Below, piece by piece: positions 30,465 to 39,841 of a stretch of DNA of 64,000 nt (positions within the stretch are counted from its first letter, which is position 1; each line of letters starts with the position of its first letter). A model generated the notes under the pieces. The model was given only the letters and a program-made list of their open reading frames with translations, was not told the DNA's origin and made no database searches. Position numbers and translations under genes: made by a program. Source of the stretch: Pseudogemmobacter faecipullorum (GTDB taxonomy: Bacteria; Pseudomonadota; Alphaproteobacteria; Rhodobacterales; Rhodobacteraceae); assembly GCF_020539525.1 (NCBI RefSeq), contig NZ_JACDXX010000005.1, forward strand, positions 124,001 through 188,000, given 5' to 3'.

Positions 30465-32276
30465 TCAGCCTTCGGCTTTCCCGGCCAGCTCCATCCACTC
30501 TTCCTCAGCCGCCGCCATCGCGTCCTGGCGCTGCGCCAGCATCTCGCTGGCCTTGCGGAATTTGACCGGCTCGCGCTCGAACAGACCCTCCTGGCCGAGC
30601 AGCTCGCTCAGCTTGGCAATCTCGGCCTCAAATTTCGCGATCACCTCGGGCAGCTCGTCAAAGCGCTTTTTCTCGGTGAAAGACAGGCCCTGGGCTTTGG
30701 CAGGTTCGGGCGGTCTGACGGCTTCTGCTGCCTTCACCGCTTTCACCGCCGCCTTGCCGTTCCCCCGTTCGGGCCGCTGCGCCACATAATCCGACCAGCC
30801 ACCCGGATAGGCGGTGACCCGGCCCTGGCCCTCCATCGCCACCGTGGTGGTGGCGACGCGGTCGATAAAGTCACGGTCATGGCTGACCAGCAGCACAGTG
30901 CCATCAAATTCGCCCAGAATATCCTGCAGCAGATCCAGCGTCTCGACATCAAGGTCGTTGGTCGGCTCGTCGAGGATCAGCAGGTTTGCCGGCAAGGCCA
31001 TCAGCTTGGCCAGCAAGAGCCGGGCCTTTTCGCCGCCCGAAAGCGATTTCACCGGGGCGCGGGCCTGGGCCTCATCAAAGAGAAACTCCTTCAGATAGCC
31101 GACCACATGTTTGGGATTGCCCCGCACCATGATCTGATCTGACGCCCCCGAGACCGCCATCAGCGGATCGCCGGTCAGGTTCTCCCAGAGCGAGGCTTCC
31201 GGATCGAGCCGGGCGCGGCTCTGGTCGAATACCGCCACTTCCAGATTGGTGCCCAGCTTTACCGTGCCAGCATCCGGGGCAATCTCACCGGTCAGCAGTT
31301 TCAGCAAAGTGGTTTTGCCCACGCCATTCGGGCCGACAAAGGCCACCCGGTCGCCGCGCAGCACGCGCAGGTCGAAATCCTGCACGATGATCTTATCGTC
31401 GAAAATTTTGGTCAGACCCTCGGCCTCAAACACCCTTTTGCCCGAGACCGGACCGCTTTCAAATTCCATCGCCGCCGTGCCCTGGCGACGGATCTGCGAG
31501 GCGCGTTCGGCGCGCAGATCCTGCAAAGCCCGCACCCGACCCTGGTTGCGCTTGCGCCGCGCCGAGATGCCCTCGACCGCCCAGCGGGCCTCGGCCTTGA
31601 TCTTGCGGTCAAGCTTATGCCGCGCGAGATCCTCTTCCGCCCAGAGGGTTTCGCGCCATTCCTCGAAACCGTCGAAACCGGATTCACGCCGGCGCACCTC
31701 GCCGCGATCAATCCAGAGCGTGGCCCGGGTCAGCGCCTTGAGGAAGGCGCGGTCATGGCTGATCAGCACGAAAGCCGCGCGGGTTTCTTTCAGCTCATTC
31801 TCAAGCCATTCAATGGCTTCGATATCGAGATGGTTGGTCGGCTCGTCGAGCAGCATCAGCTCGGGCGCCTCGGCCAGCAGTTTTGCAAGGGCCGCACGGC
31901 GACGTTCCCCACCGGAGGCGGTGGCGATCGGGGTCTCGGGATTGAGCTTCAGCCCCTCGGCCACGACGTAAATCTTATAGGCCTCATCCTCCGGCAGGCC
32001 CGAGACGGCGAAATCGCCCAGTGTCTCAAAGCCCGAAAGGTCCGGCTCCTGCTCCATATAGCCGACAGAGACCCCGGCGGGGATCACCACCTGGCCCTTA
32101 TCGGCCTCGACGCTGCCGGCCATCACCTTCATCAGCGTGGACTTGCCCGAGCCATTGCGGCCCACGAGAGCAACCCTGTCGCCGGGCTGAACCGTAAGCG
32201 AGAGATCATCAAAAACCGGATTGCCGCCGAAAGTCAGCGAAATCCCCGAAAGCTGTAAAAGCGGTGCGCGTGCCAT
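30465..32276 (-). CDS. ABC-F family ATPase (Uup-like)
   Basis: A 603-residue soluble protein with two ABC domains and no membrane part. Walker A sequences are GRNGSGKSTLMK and GPNGVGKTTLLK; signatures are SGGERRRAALAKLL and LSGGEKARLLLAKLM. A charged linker (about residues 220-270) joins them, and a coiled-coil-like Glu/Lys-rich C-terminal tail follows residue 510, as in Uup. ABC-F proteins act on ribosomes or, for Uup, on branched DNA and ribosome assembly. Antibiotic-protection function is not implied. It is single and divergent from the RACo gene. Confidence 0.9.
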   Translation of the reverse strand: MARAPLLQLSGISLTFGGNPVFDDLSLTVQPGDRVALVGRNGSGKSTLMKVMAGSVEADKGQVVIPAGVSVGYMEQEPDLSGFETLGDFAVSGLPEDEAYKIYVVAEGLKLNPETPIATASGGERRRAALAKLLAEAPELMLLDEPTNHLDIEAIEWLENELKETRAAFVLISHDRAFLKALTRATLWIDRGEVRRRESGFDGFEEWRETLWAEEDLARHKLDRKIKAEARWAVEGISARRKRNQGRVRALQDLRAERASQIRRQGTAAMEFESGPVSGKRVFEAEGLTKIFDDKIIVQDFDLRVLRGDRVAFVGPNGVGKTTLLKLLTGEIAPDAGTVKLGTNLEVAVFDQSRARLDPEASLWENLTGDPLMAVSGASDQIMVRGNPKHVVGYLKEFLFDEAQARAPVKSLSGGEKARLLLAKLMALPANLLILDEPTNDLDVETLDLLQDILGEFDGTVLLVSHDRDFIDRVATTTVAMEGQGRVTAYPGGWSDYVAQRPERGNGKAAVKAVKAAEAVRPPEPAKAQGLSFTEKKRFDELPEVIAKFEAEIAKLSELLGQEGLFEREPVKFRKASEMLAQRQDAMAAAEEEWMELAGKAEG

Positions 32277-32552
32277 GGCCCTCCGCTATGCGAGCCCCGC
32301 GCCGCCGTCAACGCCATGCAGCCGCGAGAGGGCAAAGCCTCGTGATAAAAATGCGCGCCCGCAGTCTGATCCGCTGCCCCCGCCCCGGGCCCCGCTCTGG
32401 CCCGCGCCCCGCCCTTCGCCCTGACCCTCCGCCCTGGCAATGGCACTGTCGCGCGCCGCAAACCGGCCTCAGCCTGACGCTTCCCGCCCTCGCGCGCCGC
32501 ATTGCCTCGGGTAAAGCTGAACCGCGCGCGACCGCCTGCCGGAGTAGAACCT

Positions 32553-34592
32553 ATGTCTGAAGACGCCCTCGTCATTTTCACCCCCTCGGGCAAACGCGCG
32601 CGCTTCGCGCTCGGCACGCCGGTTCTGCAGGCGGCCCGCAGCCTCGGGGTGGATCTCGATTCCGTTTGCGGTGGCCGCGGCATCTGTTCCAAATGCCAGA
32701 TCACCCCGGGCTATGGTGAATTTCCCAAACATGGCGTGACGGTCGAACCCGGCGCGCTTTCCGAATGGAATGCGGTCGAGGAGCGCTATAACCGCGTCCG
32801 CGGCCTTGCCGAGGGCCGCCGCCTGGGCTGTCAGGCCAAAGTCATGGGCGATGTGGTGATCGATGTGCCGCCCGAAAGCCAGGTGCATAAGCAGGTGATC
32901 CGCAAATCCGCGACCGAGCGCGAGATTGCCATGGATCCGGCCACCCGCAGCTGTTTCATCGAGGTCGAACAGCCCGATATGCATATCCCCACCGGGGATT
33001 TTGAGCGCGTCAGACGCGCTTTGCAGGAGCAATGGCAGATCGAAACGGCTGAGGCTGATCTGACCATCCTCTCAAAGCTGCAGACCGTGCTGCGCAAGGG
33101 CGAATGGCAGGCCACTGTGGTGCTGAACAAGGGCAATCACGATGCCGCACACAGTATTCTTGATATTTTCCCCGGCTATACCGAGACGCCGCTTTACGGC
33201 CTTGCCATCGACCTCGGCTCGACCACCATCGCCGGGCATCTGTGCGATCTGACCAGCGGCCGGGTGCTGGCCTCCTCGGGCCTGATGAACCCGCAGATCC
33301 GCTTTGGCGAGGATCTGATGAGCCGGGTCTCCTATGCGATGATGAACCCTGGTGGTGATCGCGAAATGACCAGGGCGGTGCGTGAGGCCATCAACAGCCT
33401 GGTGCTGACCATTGCCGGTGAGGCCGGGATCAGCGCGGCGCAGATCTATGAGCTGGTGATCGTCTTCAACCCGGTCATGCATCACCTCTTCCTTGGCATT
33501 GATCCGGTCGAGCTGGGCCAGGCCCCCTTCGCGCTGGCCACCTCGGACAGTCTGTCGCTGAATGCCCGCGATCTTGATCTTGTGGCGATGAACCACAATG
33601 CCCGGGTCTATATCCTGCCCTGCATCGCCGGCCATGTCGGCGCCGATGCGGCGGCGGTGGCTTTGTCCGAAGAGCCCGGCAAGTCGAAAGACATGGTGCT
33701 GATCGTCGATGTCGGCACCAATGCCGAGATCCTGCTCGGCAATGAAAAGCGCGTGCTGGCCTGTTCCTCGCCCACCGGCCCGGCCTTTGAGGGCGCGCAG
33801 ATTTCCTCGGGCCAGCGGGCCGCCCCCGGCGCGATTGAGCGCATCGAGATCGACCCGCTCAGCAAAGAGCCGCGCTTCAGGGTGATCGGGGTCGAGGCCT
33901 GGTCGGATGAGCCAGGCTTTGCCGAAGGTATTGAACAGACAGGCATTACCGGCATCTGCGGCTCGGGCATTATCGAGGCGGTGGCCGAGATGCGCATGGC
34001 GGGTCTGGTCGATGCCAGCGGTCTGATCGGCGGGCCCGAGCAGACCGGCACGCCGCGCTGCGAGCCGCGGGGCCGCACCTTCTCATATCTGATCCATGAT
34101 GCCAGCCAGACCGGCGGGCCGCGCATCACCGTGACCCAGGGCGATATCCGCGCCATTCAGCTGGCGAAATCGGCGCTCTATGCCGGGGCAAGGCTGCTGA
34201 TGGATGAAATGGGGGTCGAAAAGGTCGATCGTGTCACGCTTGCCGGGGCCTTTGGCGCGCATATTTCCGCCAAACACGCGATGGTGCTGGGTATGATCCC
34301 GGATGTGCCGCTCGATCATGTCACCTCGGCCGGCAATGCCGCCGGCACCGGGGCAAGGATCGCGCTGCTGAACCGCGCCGCCCGCGATCAGATCGAGGCC
34401 ACGGTGCATCAGATCCACAAGGTCGAAACCGCCATTGAGCCGCGCTTCCAGGAGCATTTCGTCAATGCCAGCGCCATTCCCAATGCGGCTGAGCCCTTCC
34501 CCGAACTGGCGAAAATCGTCACCCTGCCCGATGTCTCCTTCAACACCGGCGGCTCGGGCAGCGACACCCCCCGCCGCCGCCGCCGCGGCTGA
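32553..34592 (+). CDS. Corrinoid activation/regeneration protein (RACo-type, 2Fe-2S plus ASKHA)
   Basis: A 679-residue protein. The N terminus is a plant-type 2Fe-2S ferredoxin domain (CGGRGICSKCQ near residue 35). The rest is an ASKHA ATPase-like activation domain (IDLGSTTIAGHL, VDVGTNAEILLG, GICGSGIIEAVAEM, LAGAFGAHISAKHAM). Proteins of this family reductively reactivate cob(II)alamin in corrinoid proteins, using ATP, during methyl transfer. It fits the MttB-type methyltransferase at 1607, although the corrinoid protein is absent here. The ATG at 32553 is chosen because it begins the ferredoxin domain. The C terminus is Arg-rich and stops just before a hexanucleotide repeat. Confidence 0.88.
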   Translation: MSEDALVIFTPSGKRARFALGTPVLQAARSLGVDLDSVCGGRGICSKCQITPGYGEFPKHGVTVEPGALSEWNAVEERYNRVRGLAEGRRLGCQAKVMGDVVIDVPPESQVHKQVIRKSATEREIAMDPATRSCFIEVEQPDMHIPTGDFERVRRALQEQWQIETAEADLTILSKLQTVLRKGEWQATVVLNKGNHDAAHSILDIFPGYTETPLYGLAIDLGSTTIAGHLCDLTSGRVLASSGLMNPQIRFGEDLMSRVSYAMMNPGGDREMTRAVREAINSLVLTIAGEAGISAAQIYELVIVFNPVMHHLFLGIDPVELGQAPFALATSDSLSLNARDLDLVAMNHNARVYILPCIAGHVGADAAAVALSEEPGKSKDMVLIVDVGTNAEILLGNEKRVLACSSPTGPAFEGAQISSGQRAAPGAIERIEIDPLSKEPRFRVIGVEAWSDEPGFAEGIEQTGITGICGSGIIEAVAEMRMAGLVDASGLIGGPEQTGTPRCEPRGRTFSYLIHDASQTGGPRITVTQGDIRAIQLAKSALYAGARLLMDEMGVEKVDRVTLAGAFGAHISAKHAMVLGMIPDVPLDHVTSAGNAAGTGARIALLNRAARDQIEATVHQIHKVETAIEPRFQEHFVNASAIPNAAEPFPELAKIVTLPDVSFNTGGSGSDTPRRRRRG

Positions 34593-34602
34593 GGCCGCCG
34601 TG

Positions 34603-34666
34603 ACTGAGACTGAGACTGAGACTGAGACTGAGACTGAGACTGAGACTGAGACTGAGACTGAGACTG
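34603..34666. repeat. Ten tandem copies of ACTGAG
   Basis: A perfect 6-bp repeat, ten units plus ACTG, starting ten bases after the RACo stop codon. In the +1 frame it encodes alternating Thr-Glu. That frame is open from well inside the RACo gene to a stop at 34693-34695. Confidence 0.97.
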
Positions 34667-34784
34667 CGCTGCAGGCGGCCCGGGATCAAATGTGAATTCC
34701 CGTGCCGCCGGATAAAAAACCCATGGACACCAGCGGCTTCACCCTTGACCCCCGCCGCCGCATCGCTTAGCTGAGAACCCAGAT

Positions 34785-34858
34785 GCGGGTGTAGCTCAAT
34801 GGCAGAGCAGCAGCTTCCCAAGCTGAATACGAGGGTTCGATTCCCTTCACCCGCTCCA
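34785..34858 (+). tRNA. tRNA-Gly(CCC)
   Basis: A 74-base cloverleaf with CCA encoded. The acceptor stem is GCGGGTG/CACCCGC. The D-arm is GCTC...GAGC, the anticodon loop is TTCCCAA with CCC anticodon on a four- to five-pair stem, and the T-arm is GAGGG-TTCGATT-CCCTT. Glycine tRNAs are common integration sites. The sequence just downstream carries phage- and transposase-derived fragments. Confidence 0.97.
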
Positions 34859-35027
34859 ATTTCCCCAAATACCATCAATAAAATCAATGCTTATTGGGCT
34901 TTTGGTGTCGTTCCGGTACACGCCCAGGGACACACGAAGTATACATGAGGCTTGTTTTGAAGTATGCAGGACGCTCCCCGTCAGGCAAATGGCAGCAGCT
35001 CAAAGCGCGGTGGTGATGAGCAGAAGT

Positions 35028-35405
35028 TTACGCATGCCAGCCTTTCGCCGCTTCGCGCAGGACCGCAAAGCCGGTTTCGGTTTTCCCGGCCCAGAGGCCC
35101 GGGGTGATGCAGATCAGGAGCGAGCGATGATCGTTCGATAAAGCCGGGCCACCGGTGGCGCGCCCCTCAATCAGGCCAGCACACTCGGCAAGGCTCTGTG
35201 CCAGCGCAGGCAGCCCGCTGCTTTCCCGGATCAACGAGGCCGCGCCGCGCATGCCTGTATATTGCGCGCGCACCGACCCCATCGGGTCGAAGCCATGCAG
35301 AGCCTCAAAGGCGTTGCAGGCAGCAGAGCAACAATCGTAAGGCCCCCATTCAAAGGGCCACGACATAGCCGCATCCACGGCCTTCAGCACTTTTTCTGGT
35401 GTCAT
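35028..35405 (-). CDS. Phage-type DUF6950-like protein, probable remnant
   Basis: A 125-residue protein resembling small proteins found in tail-module regions of Rhodobacteraceae phages. It has a conserved FEWGPYDCCSAACNAFEAL stretch, where Cys and a following His-containing segment resemble a degraded NlpC/P60-like core. The start at MTPEKVLKAVDAAMSW is preferred. No other phage genes accompany it, so it is most likely a leftover of an element that entered next to tRNA-Gly. Function unknown. Confidence 0.6.
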   Translation of the reverse strand: MTPEKVLKAVDAAMSWPFEWGPYDCCSAACNAFEALHGFDPMGSVRAQYTGMRGAASLIRESSGLPALAQSLAECAGLIEGRATGGPALSNDHRSLLICITPGLWAGKTETGFAVLREAAKGWHA

Positions 35406-35460
35406 GGCGCGGGCCAGAGCGTCTTTTCGGCGCGCGAGGTGGCCAGGATCAGGCGCTTGC

Positions 35461-35673
35461 CTGAACGAAGAGATCTTCGACAGCCTTGTTGAGGCCCGGC
35501 GCAAACTATCCCTCTGACGCTACTGCTACAACAACGTCAGACCGCATTCCTCGCAGGGCAACAAGACCCCGGCTGAAGCGCGCCGGACGCTTGAGCAATC
35601 TGAGGGCTCCGCGCCCGGCGCGCTTGTCCAACCCGAAACCGGCCACTATCAACCCCAAGGACTCTCGTTATGA
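35461..35673 (+). pseudogene. IS3-family transposase C-terminal fragment
   Basis: Reads LNEEIFDSLVEARRKLSL, stop, RYCYNNVRPHSSQGNKTPAEA and on to QPQGLSL before a final stop. This is the conserved end of an IS3 OrfB with the usual Trp before RY replaced by TGA. The rest of the transposase is absent; the junction lies near 35455. Confidence 0.85.
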
Positions 35674-35951
35674 ACGAGGGACGACCGGGGGCAGGTCATC
35701 GCGCCAAAATTGATTTGCTCAAAGCACGGCTCATCGTCGAGGCGTAGAGCAGAAAGTGCCACGACTTTGAAACAGACCGCTTTTTCGGCGCCATCCGTTC
35801 CGGGCCCCGAGGCGGCAGGTCACTCGCAGCTCCCCTGGCCGCTGCCTGTCTTTTTCTCTGCGTCCCTCCCGCCCCGGACATTCCTTGCCCTGAAAGGCGA
35901 TCCGGCGTTTCATCTTTCAAATCACAGCTCTCTGCGCCGGAGGATTCGTTC

Positions 35952-37277
35952 ATGCTGTCATCAGCCTTCAGAATTACTGTGATGTGCTTGGCGCTCTGTG
36001 CCCCGGGTTTAGCCCAGGCCCAGGGGGAGCGGCTGACGGCCGGGGAATCTGATCCGCGGCTGATGGGCTGGATGCAGGGCTTCCCTCCTGCTCCTGACAA
36101 AATCATCACTCAGCCCGACAGTGTCTATTTCAGCTTCCCGAAACTGCGCTGGTCGGTCTGTCATCTGCGACAGTTTCTGCCGACGGCCGGGATCAGCCGC
36201 GGGCTGGGTGCTCCGGTTGCGCTGGCCGCCCTGCCCGCCGCCGAGGCCGAAGAAACCGCCAGGGCAATTGATGCGCTGCAGTTCACCCCGATCGGAGGCA
36301 CCGCGCCCATGACCTGGGAGGCCTCGCTCTTTGCCAATTACACCGATGGTATCCTGATCCTGCATGAGGGACAGCAGGTCTATGAGCGCTATTTCGGCTG
36401 CCTCGAGGCGGATGGCAAACACGCCGCCATGTCGATGACCAAATCCGTGACCGGACTTCTGGCGCAGATCCTGATTGCCGAGGGGCAGCTCGACGACTCC
36501 CTGCTGGTGCGCGACATTATCCCTGAAATCGGTGACAGCGCCTTTGCCGATGCAACGGTGCGTCAGGTGATGGATATGACGACAGGCATCCGGTTTTCTG
36601 AGGATTATGCCGATCCGGACGCCGATATCTGGCGCTATGCTGCGGCGGCCAGCCCGCTTCCCAAACCTGAGGGCTATACCGGGCCTGACGGATACTGGGA
36701 CTATCTCAAACTGGTTCAGCCCGAAGGAAAGCACGGCGAAGCCTTCCATTATAAAACCGCAAATTCAGATATGCTTGGCTGGATCATCAGCCGCGTTTCG
36801 GGAAAATCGGTCACCGATCTGGCATCAGAAAGGCTGTGGCGGCGTATGGGGGCAGAGCAGGATGCCTATCAGACCGTCGATGGCAAGGGCGTAGCTTTTG
36901 CCGGTGGTGGCCTGAGCCTCGGGTTGCGCGATCTCGGGCGCATCGGACAGCTGATGCTGGATGAGGGGGTGATTAACGGCGAAAGGCTCTTCCCTGCCGA
37001 GGTGACTGAGCATATCCGCGCCGGCGGCGATCGCACAAAATTCTCTGGCTATCCCGCCATTCCGGAGGGAAGCTACACCAGCCAGTGGTGGGTATTTCAC
37101 AACAAAAACGGAGCCTTCGCCGCAAGGGGCGTGCATGGCCAGACCATATATGTCGATCCTGCGGCCAGGATGGTGATTGTTCGCTTTGCCTCTTTTCCCG
37201 AGGCAAAAAATGCACTGATAGACCCGACCTCATTGCCAGCCTTCCAGGCCGTCGCCGATTATCTGATGACGCGGTAG
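35952..37277 (+). CDS. Secreted serine hydrolase of the beta-lactamase class C/esterase family
   Basis: A 441-residue protein with a signal peptide (MLSSAFRITVMCLALCAPGLAQA). The catalytic SxxK is in HAAMSMTKSVTGLL, and a Tyr in FHYKTANSDMLGW sits where the second catalytic motif is expected. The third motif region reads ARGVHGQTIYV rather than KTG. This resembles 6-aminohexanoate-dimer hydrolase-like and esterase members more than true lactamases. It lies upstream of, and on the opposite strand to, an ampR regulator, and may belong to the same accessory segment. Confidence 0.85.
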   Translation: MLSSAFRITVMCLALCAPGLAQAQGERLTAGESDPRLMGWMQGFPPAPDKIITQPDSVYFSFPKLRWSVCHLRQFLPTAGISRGLGAPVALAALPAAEAEETARAIDALQFTPIGGTAPMTWEASLFANYTDGILILHEGQQVYERYFGCLEADGKHAAMSMTKSVTGLLAQILIAEGQLDDSLLVRDIIPEIGDSAFADATVRQVMDMTTGIRFSEDYADPDADIWRYAAAASPLPKPEGYTGPDGYWDYLKLVQPEGKHGEAFHYKTANSDMLGWIISRVSGKSVTDLASERLWRRMGAEQDAYQTVDGKGVAFAGGGLSLGLRDLGRIGQLMLDEGVINGERLFPAEVTEHIRAGGDRTKFSGYPAIPEGSYTSQWWVFHNKNGAFAARGVHGQTIYVDPAARMVIVRFASFPEAKNALIDPTSLPAFQAVADYLMTR

Positions 37278-37652
37278 CAATCGCAGCGGAAATCAGAATC
37301 CGGTGATGGCGGGGCTTTTCACAGGCGTGAAGCGCGATCCGGCGAGCTTTTCTGATGCGCCATCGGTTCTGGCAGACAAAGGCCGGAACGGGCAGCTTAT
37401 GCCCTTTCTATCCAATATGTCAGGGCGGCCCCCGCGCTGATGATCCCCGGGGCTGAGCGGCACAATCTTTATCCGGCACAATGGCTTATCCTGGCTGCCA
37501 TGCGCCTGAATGCCATGCGCCTGGCGGCTATGCCCCGCCAGAAGGCCCTCATCCTGTGCGGCTGAGGGTTTCGCCCTGAGCGCATCCTGGTGGTTGCCCG
37601 CCCCTGCAGCCGGGACGGCTGCTGCGGTGAACTGCTCTGCGGCAAATATCTG
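37278..37652. other. Intergenic region between convergent genes
   Basis: 375 bases with no gene. It holds a short direct repeat GCCATGCGCCTG (around 37498 and 37512) and a hairpin CTGGCGG ... CCGCCAG (37521-37541) that could end transcripts from either side. Confidence 0.45.
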
Positions 37653-38531
37653 TCAGCACTCACTGGCCCGCATCGAGGCCTGCAGCCATTCTCTGAAACT
37701 TCGCATTCCTGCAGTCTCGGGTCGCGACGGCACACGTGTCAGCCAGTAACTTCCCGCATCCACCGCATGTGCGAAGGGCTGCACGAGGTGGCCGCTGCTG
37801 ACCCGCTCGCAGAACAGGGCGCGCGGCAACAAGGCGATACCATGCCCCTGAGAGGCCATATCCGCAAGGGCGACCGAGCTGTCGAGCATCGGGCCGCGCA
37901 AAGCCGGGCAGAGCAGCCCAAGGCCCGCAAACCAGCGCTCCCATTCGGCAGCGCGATAGGACCGCAGCAGCCGCTGACGCCCCAGCTCTGCAGGCGAGTG
38001 AAGCTCCCGGGCGATGGCCGGACTGCACATTGGCGTCAGGGGCGCCTCCATGATCTTGCTGGCCTCCAGGCCCGGCCAGCTTCCGTCCCCGAACCGGATG
38101 GCGAGATCCAGCCCCTCGCCCGGGATGCTCACCCGGTTGTTATTGGCGAAGATCCGCAGGTCGACCTCGGGATGGGCCCTCTCAAAGCCGGCCAGGCGCG
38201 GGATCAGCCATCCGGTTGCAAAAGTGCCGACCACGCCCAGATGCAGCGCTTCGTGGTAGCGCCCCTCAGAAAACCTGTCGAGCGTATCGCCGATCCGGTC
38301 GAGGGCCGTGGTCAGAACCGGCGCAAGCGCCGCCCCCTCTTCGGTCAGCACCAGCCCGCGCGGCACGCGCCGGAAGAGGGCAACCCCCAGCCGTTCCTCA
38401 AGATTACGGATGTGCTGGCTGAGTGCGGCCTGGGTGACGCAAAGCTCTACCGCCGCTTTCGACAGGGTAAGATGTCGGGCGGCAGCCTCGAATGCTCGGA
38501 GTGCATTGAGCGGGATATTCGGACGATCCAT
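37653..38531 (-). CDS. ampR: AmpR-like LysR regulator of beta-lactamase
   Basis: A 292-residue LysR regulator that follows AmpR closely: IPLNALRAFEAAARHLTLSK at the N-terminal helix-turn-helix, LGVVGTFATGWLIPRL at the start of the effector domain, then CSPAIARELHSPAEL, LLRSYRAAEWERWF and GSYWLTRVPSRPETAGMR. AmpR senses muropeptides and induces ampC. Here it is divergent from a class C beta-lactamase gene, the classical ampR-ampC arrangement. A more distant GcvA-type regulator is the only realistic alternative. Confidence 0.9.
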   Translation of the reverse strand: MDRPNIPLNALRAFEAAARHLTLSKAAVELCVTQAALSQHIRNLEERLGVALFRRVPRGLVLTEEGAALAPVLTTALDRIGDTLDRFSEGRYHEALHLGVVGTFATGWLIPRLAGFERAHPEVDLRIFANNNRVSIPGEGLDLAIRFGDGSWPGLEASKIMEAPLTPMCSPAIARELHSPAELGRQRLLRSYRAAEWERWFAGLGLLCPALRGPMLDSSVALADMASQGHGIALLPRALFCERVSSGHLVQPFAHAVDAGSYWLTRVPSRPETAGMRSFREWLQASMRASEC

Positions 38532-38541
38532 ATCGTACCTA

Positions 38542-38554
38542 TTAATTTTTCTAA
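38542..38554. promoter_or_regulatory. Candidate AmpR-binding T-N11-A motif
   Basis: TTAATTTTTCTAA, a T-N11-A LysR-type motif followed by ACGGAGCGTC, lies just upstream of ampR in the 149-base divergent region with ampC. The layout fits AmpR control, but the motif is short and unproven. Confidence 0.35.
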
Positions 38555-38680
38555 ACGGAGCGTCAAGAATTTATGGTTTGAAGCGCCAACCGGGCTGAGT
38601 TAGCGCGTTCATCCTGAATACCACCTTATGGCTCAGGCGAGAAATAACATCGCAGGGCCCTTAATCAGGCACGAAACCCT

Positions 38681-39841
38681 ATGCTCAGCATCAGAACACT
38701 CAGCTTAATGACCCTCATTCTGGCTGCCCCGGCCTCTGCCGGGGGCCTTACTGAACGGCAGTTTCAGCAGATCAGCGAGGATGTTTTTGGTCCGGTCATT
38801 GAGACCTATGACATTCCCGGCATTGCCATTGGCCTGACGCTCAGCGGCGAGCAGTATTTCTTCACCCAGGGGCTGGCCGATCGCAAAGCCGCTGTGGCGG
38901 TCGATCAGGACACGCTGTTTGAGCTTGGCTCGAACAGCAAATTGTTCAGCGCGGCGCTCGCGGCGCTGGCCGAGCAAAAGGGGCTGCTCAGTCTGCATGA
39001 TCCGGTGGCAAAATCGCTGCCCGAACTGGCCGGAGCCGCCTTTGATCAGATCACCCTGGCCGATCTTGCGGCACATGCGACCGGCACTCTGCCTTTGCAG
39101 GTCCCGGGCGATATCACCGATACCCCGGCGCTTATGGCCTATCTTGCGCAATGGCGGCCCGGTGTCGATCCGACCGCCTTCCGCTCCTATTCCAATGTCA
39201 GTATCGGCCTGCTTGGCCTTATCGTGGGAGAGAAATTCGGCAGCAGCTATGAAAGGGCCGTTGAAACCGGGCTGTTCCCCGCCCTCGGCCTGAAAAACAC
39301 CTATGTCACCGTTCCTGACGCGGCGATGGCCCATTATGCCTATGGCTATGCGCGCGGTGACAACAGCGCGATCCGGGTCTCCCCGGGCATGCTTGACAGC
39401 GAGGCCTATGGCATCAAATCGAGCATCGCCGATATGACGCGCTTTCTTGATGCTCACCTTGGTAACCTCCGCCTGGAGAAAGACCTGACCGCAGCACTGG
39501 CCCGGACCCGGGTATCAGAATATGATACCGCGCATTATGCTCAGGCGATGATCTGGGAAGGCTATGACTGGCCGGTCACCACTGCGCAGCTCGAGGCCGG
39601 GAATGCCACCGAAATGGCGATGCAGCCGCAGCCGCTGACCCGTCATGCCCAGGAGGCTCTCGACGGGGCGGTCTTTCTCAACAAAACCGGGGCAACCAAT
39701 GGCTTTGGCTCTTATCTGGCCATGATCCCCTCCGAGCAGATCGGTGTGGTGGTGCTTGCCAACCGCAACTACCCCAATCCGGTGCGCGCCGCTGCGACGC
39801 TGCAGCTGATCACCGCAATTCTCAGCGCAGCCGCGCCGTAA
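38681..39841 (+). CDS. ampC: Class C beta-lactamase
   Basis: A 386-residue periplasmic enzyme with a signal peptide cut near APASA-GG. All three class C motifs are present: SNSK in FELGSNSKLFSAAL, YSN in RSYSNVSIGLL and KTG in NKTGATNGFGSYL. It should hydrolyse beta-lactams by a serine acyl-enzyme, with cephalosporins the usual substrates. The divergent AmpR-like regulator suggests induction by cell-wall fragments. No strong ribosome binding site precedes the ATG; a second in-frame ATG is at 38708. It ends before a hairpin containing a run of 11 G. Confidence 0.93.
   Translation: MLSIRTLSLMTLILAAPASAGGLTERQFQQISEDVFGPVIETYDIPGIAIGLTLSGEQYFFTQGLADRKAAVAVDQDTLFELGSNSKLFSAALAALAEQKGLLSLHDPVAKSLPELAGAAFDQITLADLAAHATGTLPLQVPGDITDTPALMAYLAQWRPGVDPTAFRSYSNVSIGLLGLIVGEKFGSSYERAVETGLFPALGLKNTYVTVPDAAMAHYAYGYARGDNSAIRVSPGMLDSEAYGIKSSIADMTRFLDAHLGNLRLEKDLTAALARTRVSEYDTAHYAQAMIWEGYDWPVTTAQLEAGNATEMAMQPQPLTRHAQEALDGAVFLNKTGATNGFGSYLAMIPSEQIGVVVLANRNYPNPVRAAATLQLITAILSAAAP

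Noticed and set aside
34435-34695. Separate small gene encoding the (Thr-Glu)n frame
   Set aside because: Its first half only mirrors RACo coding in another frame, and no start with a ribosome binding site is seen. It is kept only as a possible frameshift tail.
34863-35027. Integrase gene directly after tRNA-Gly
   Set aside because: The frame starting near 34887 shows none of the tyrosine-recombinase R-H-R-Y residues.
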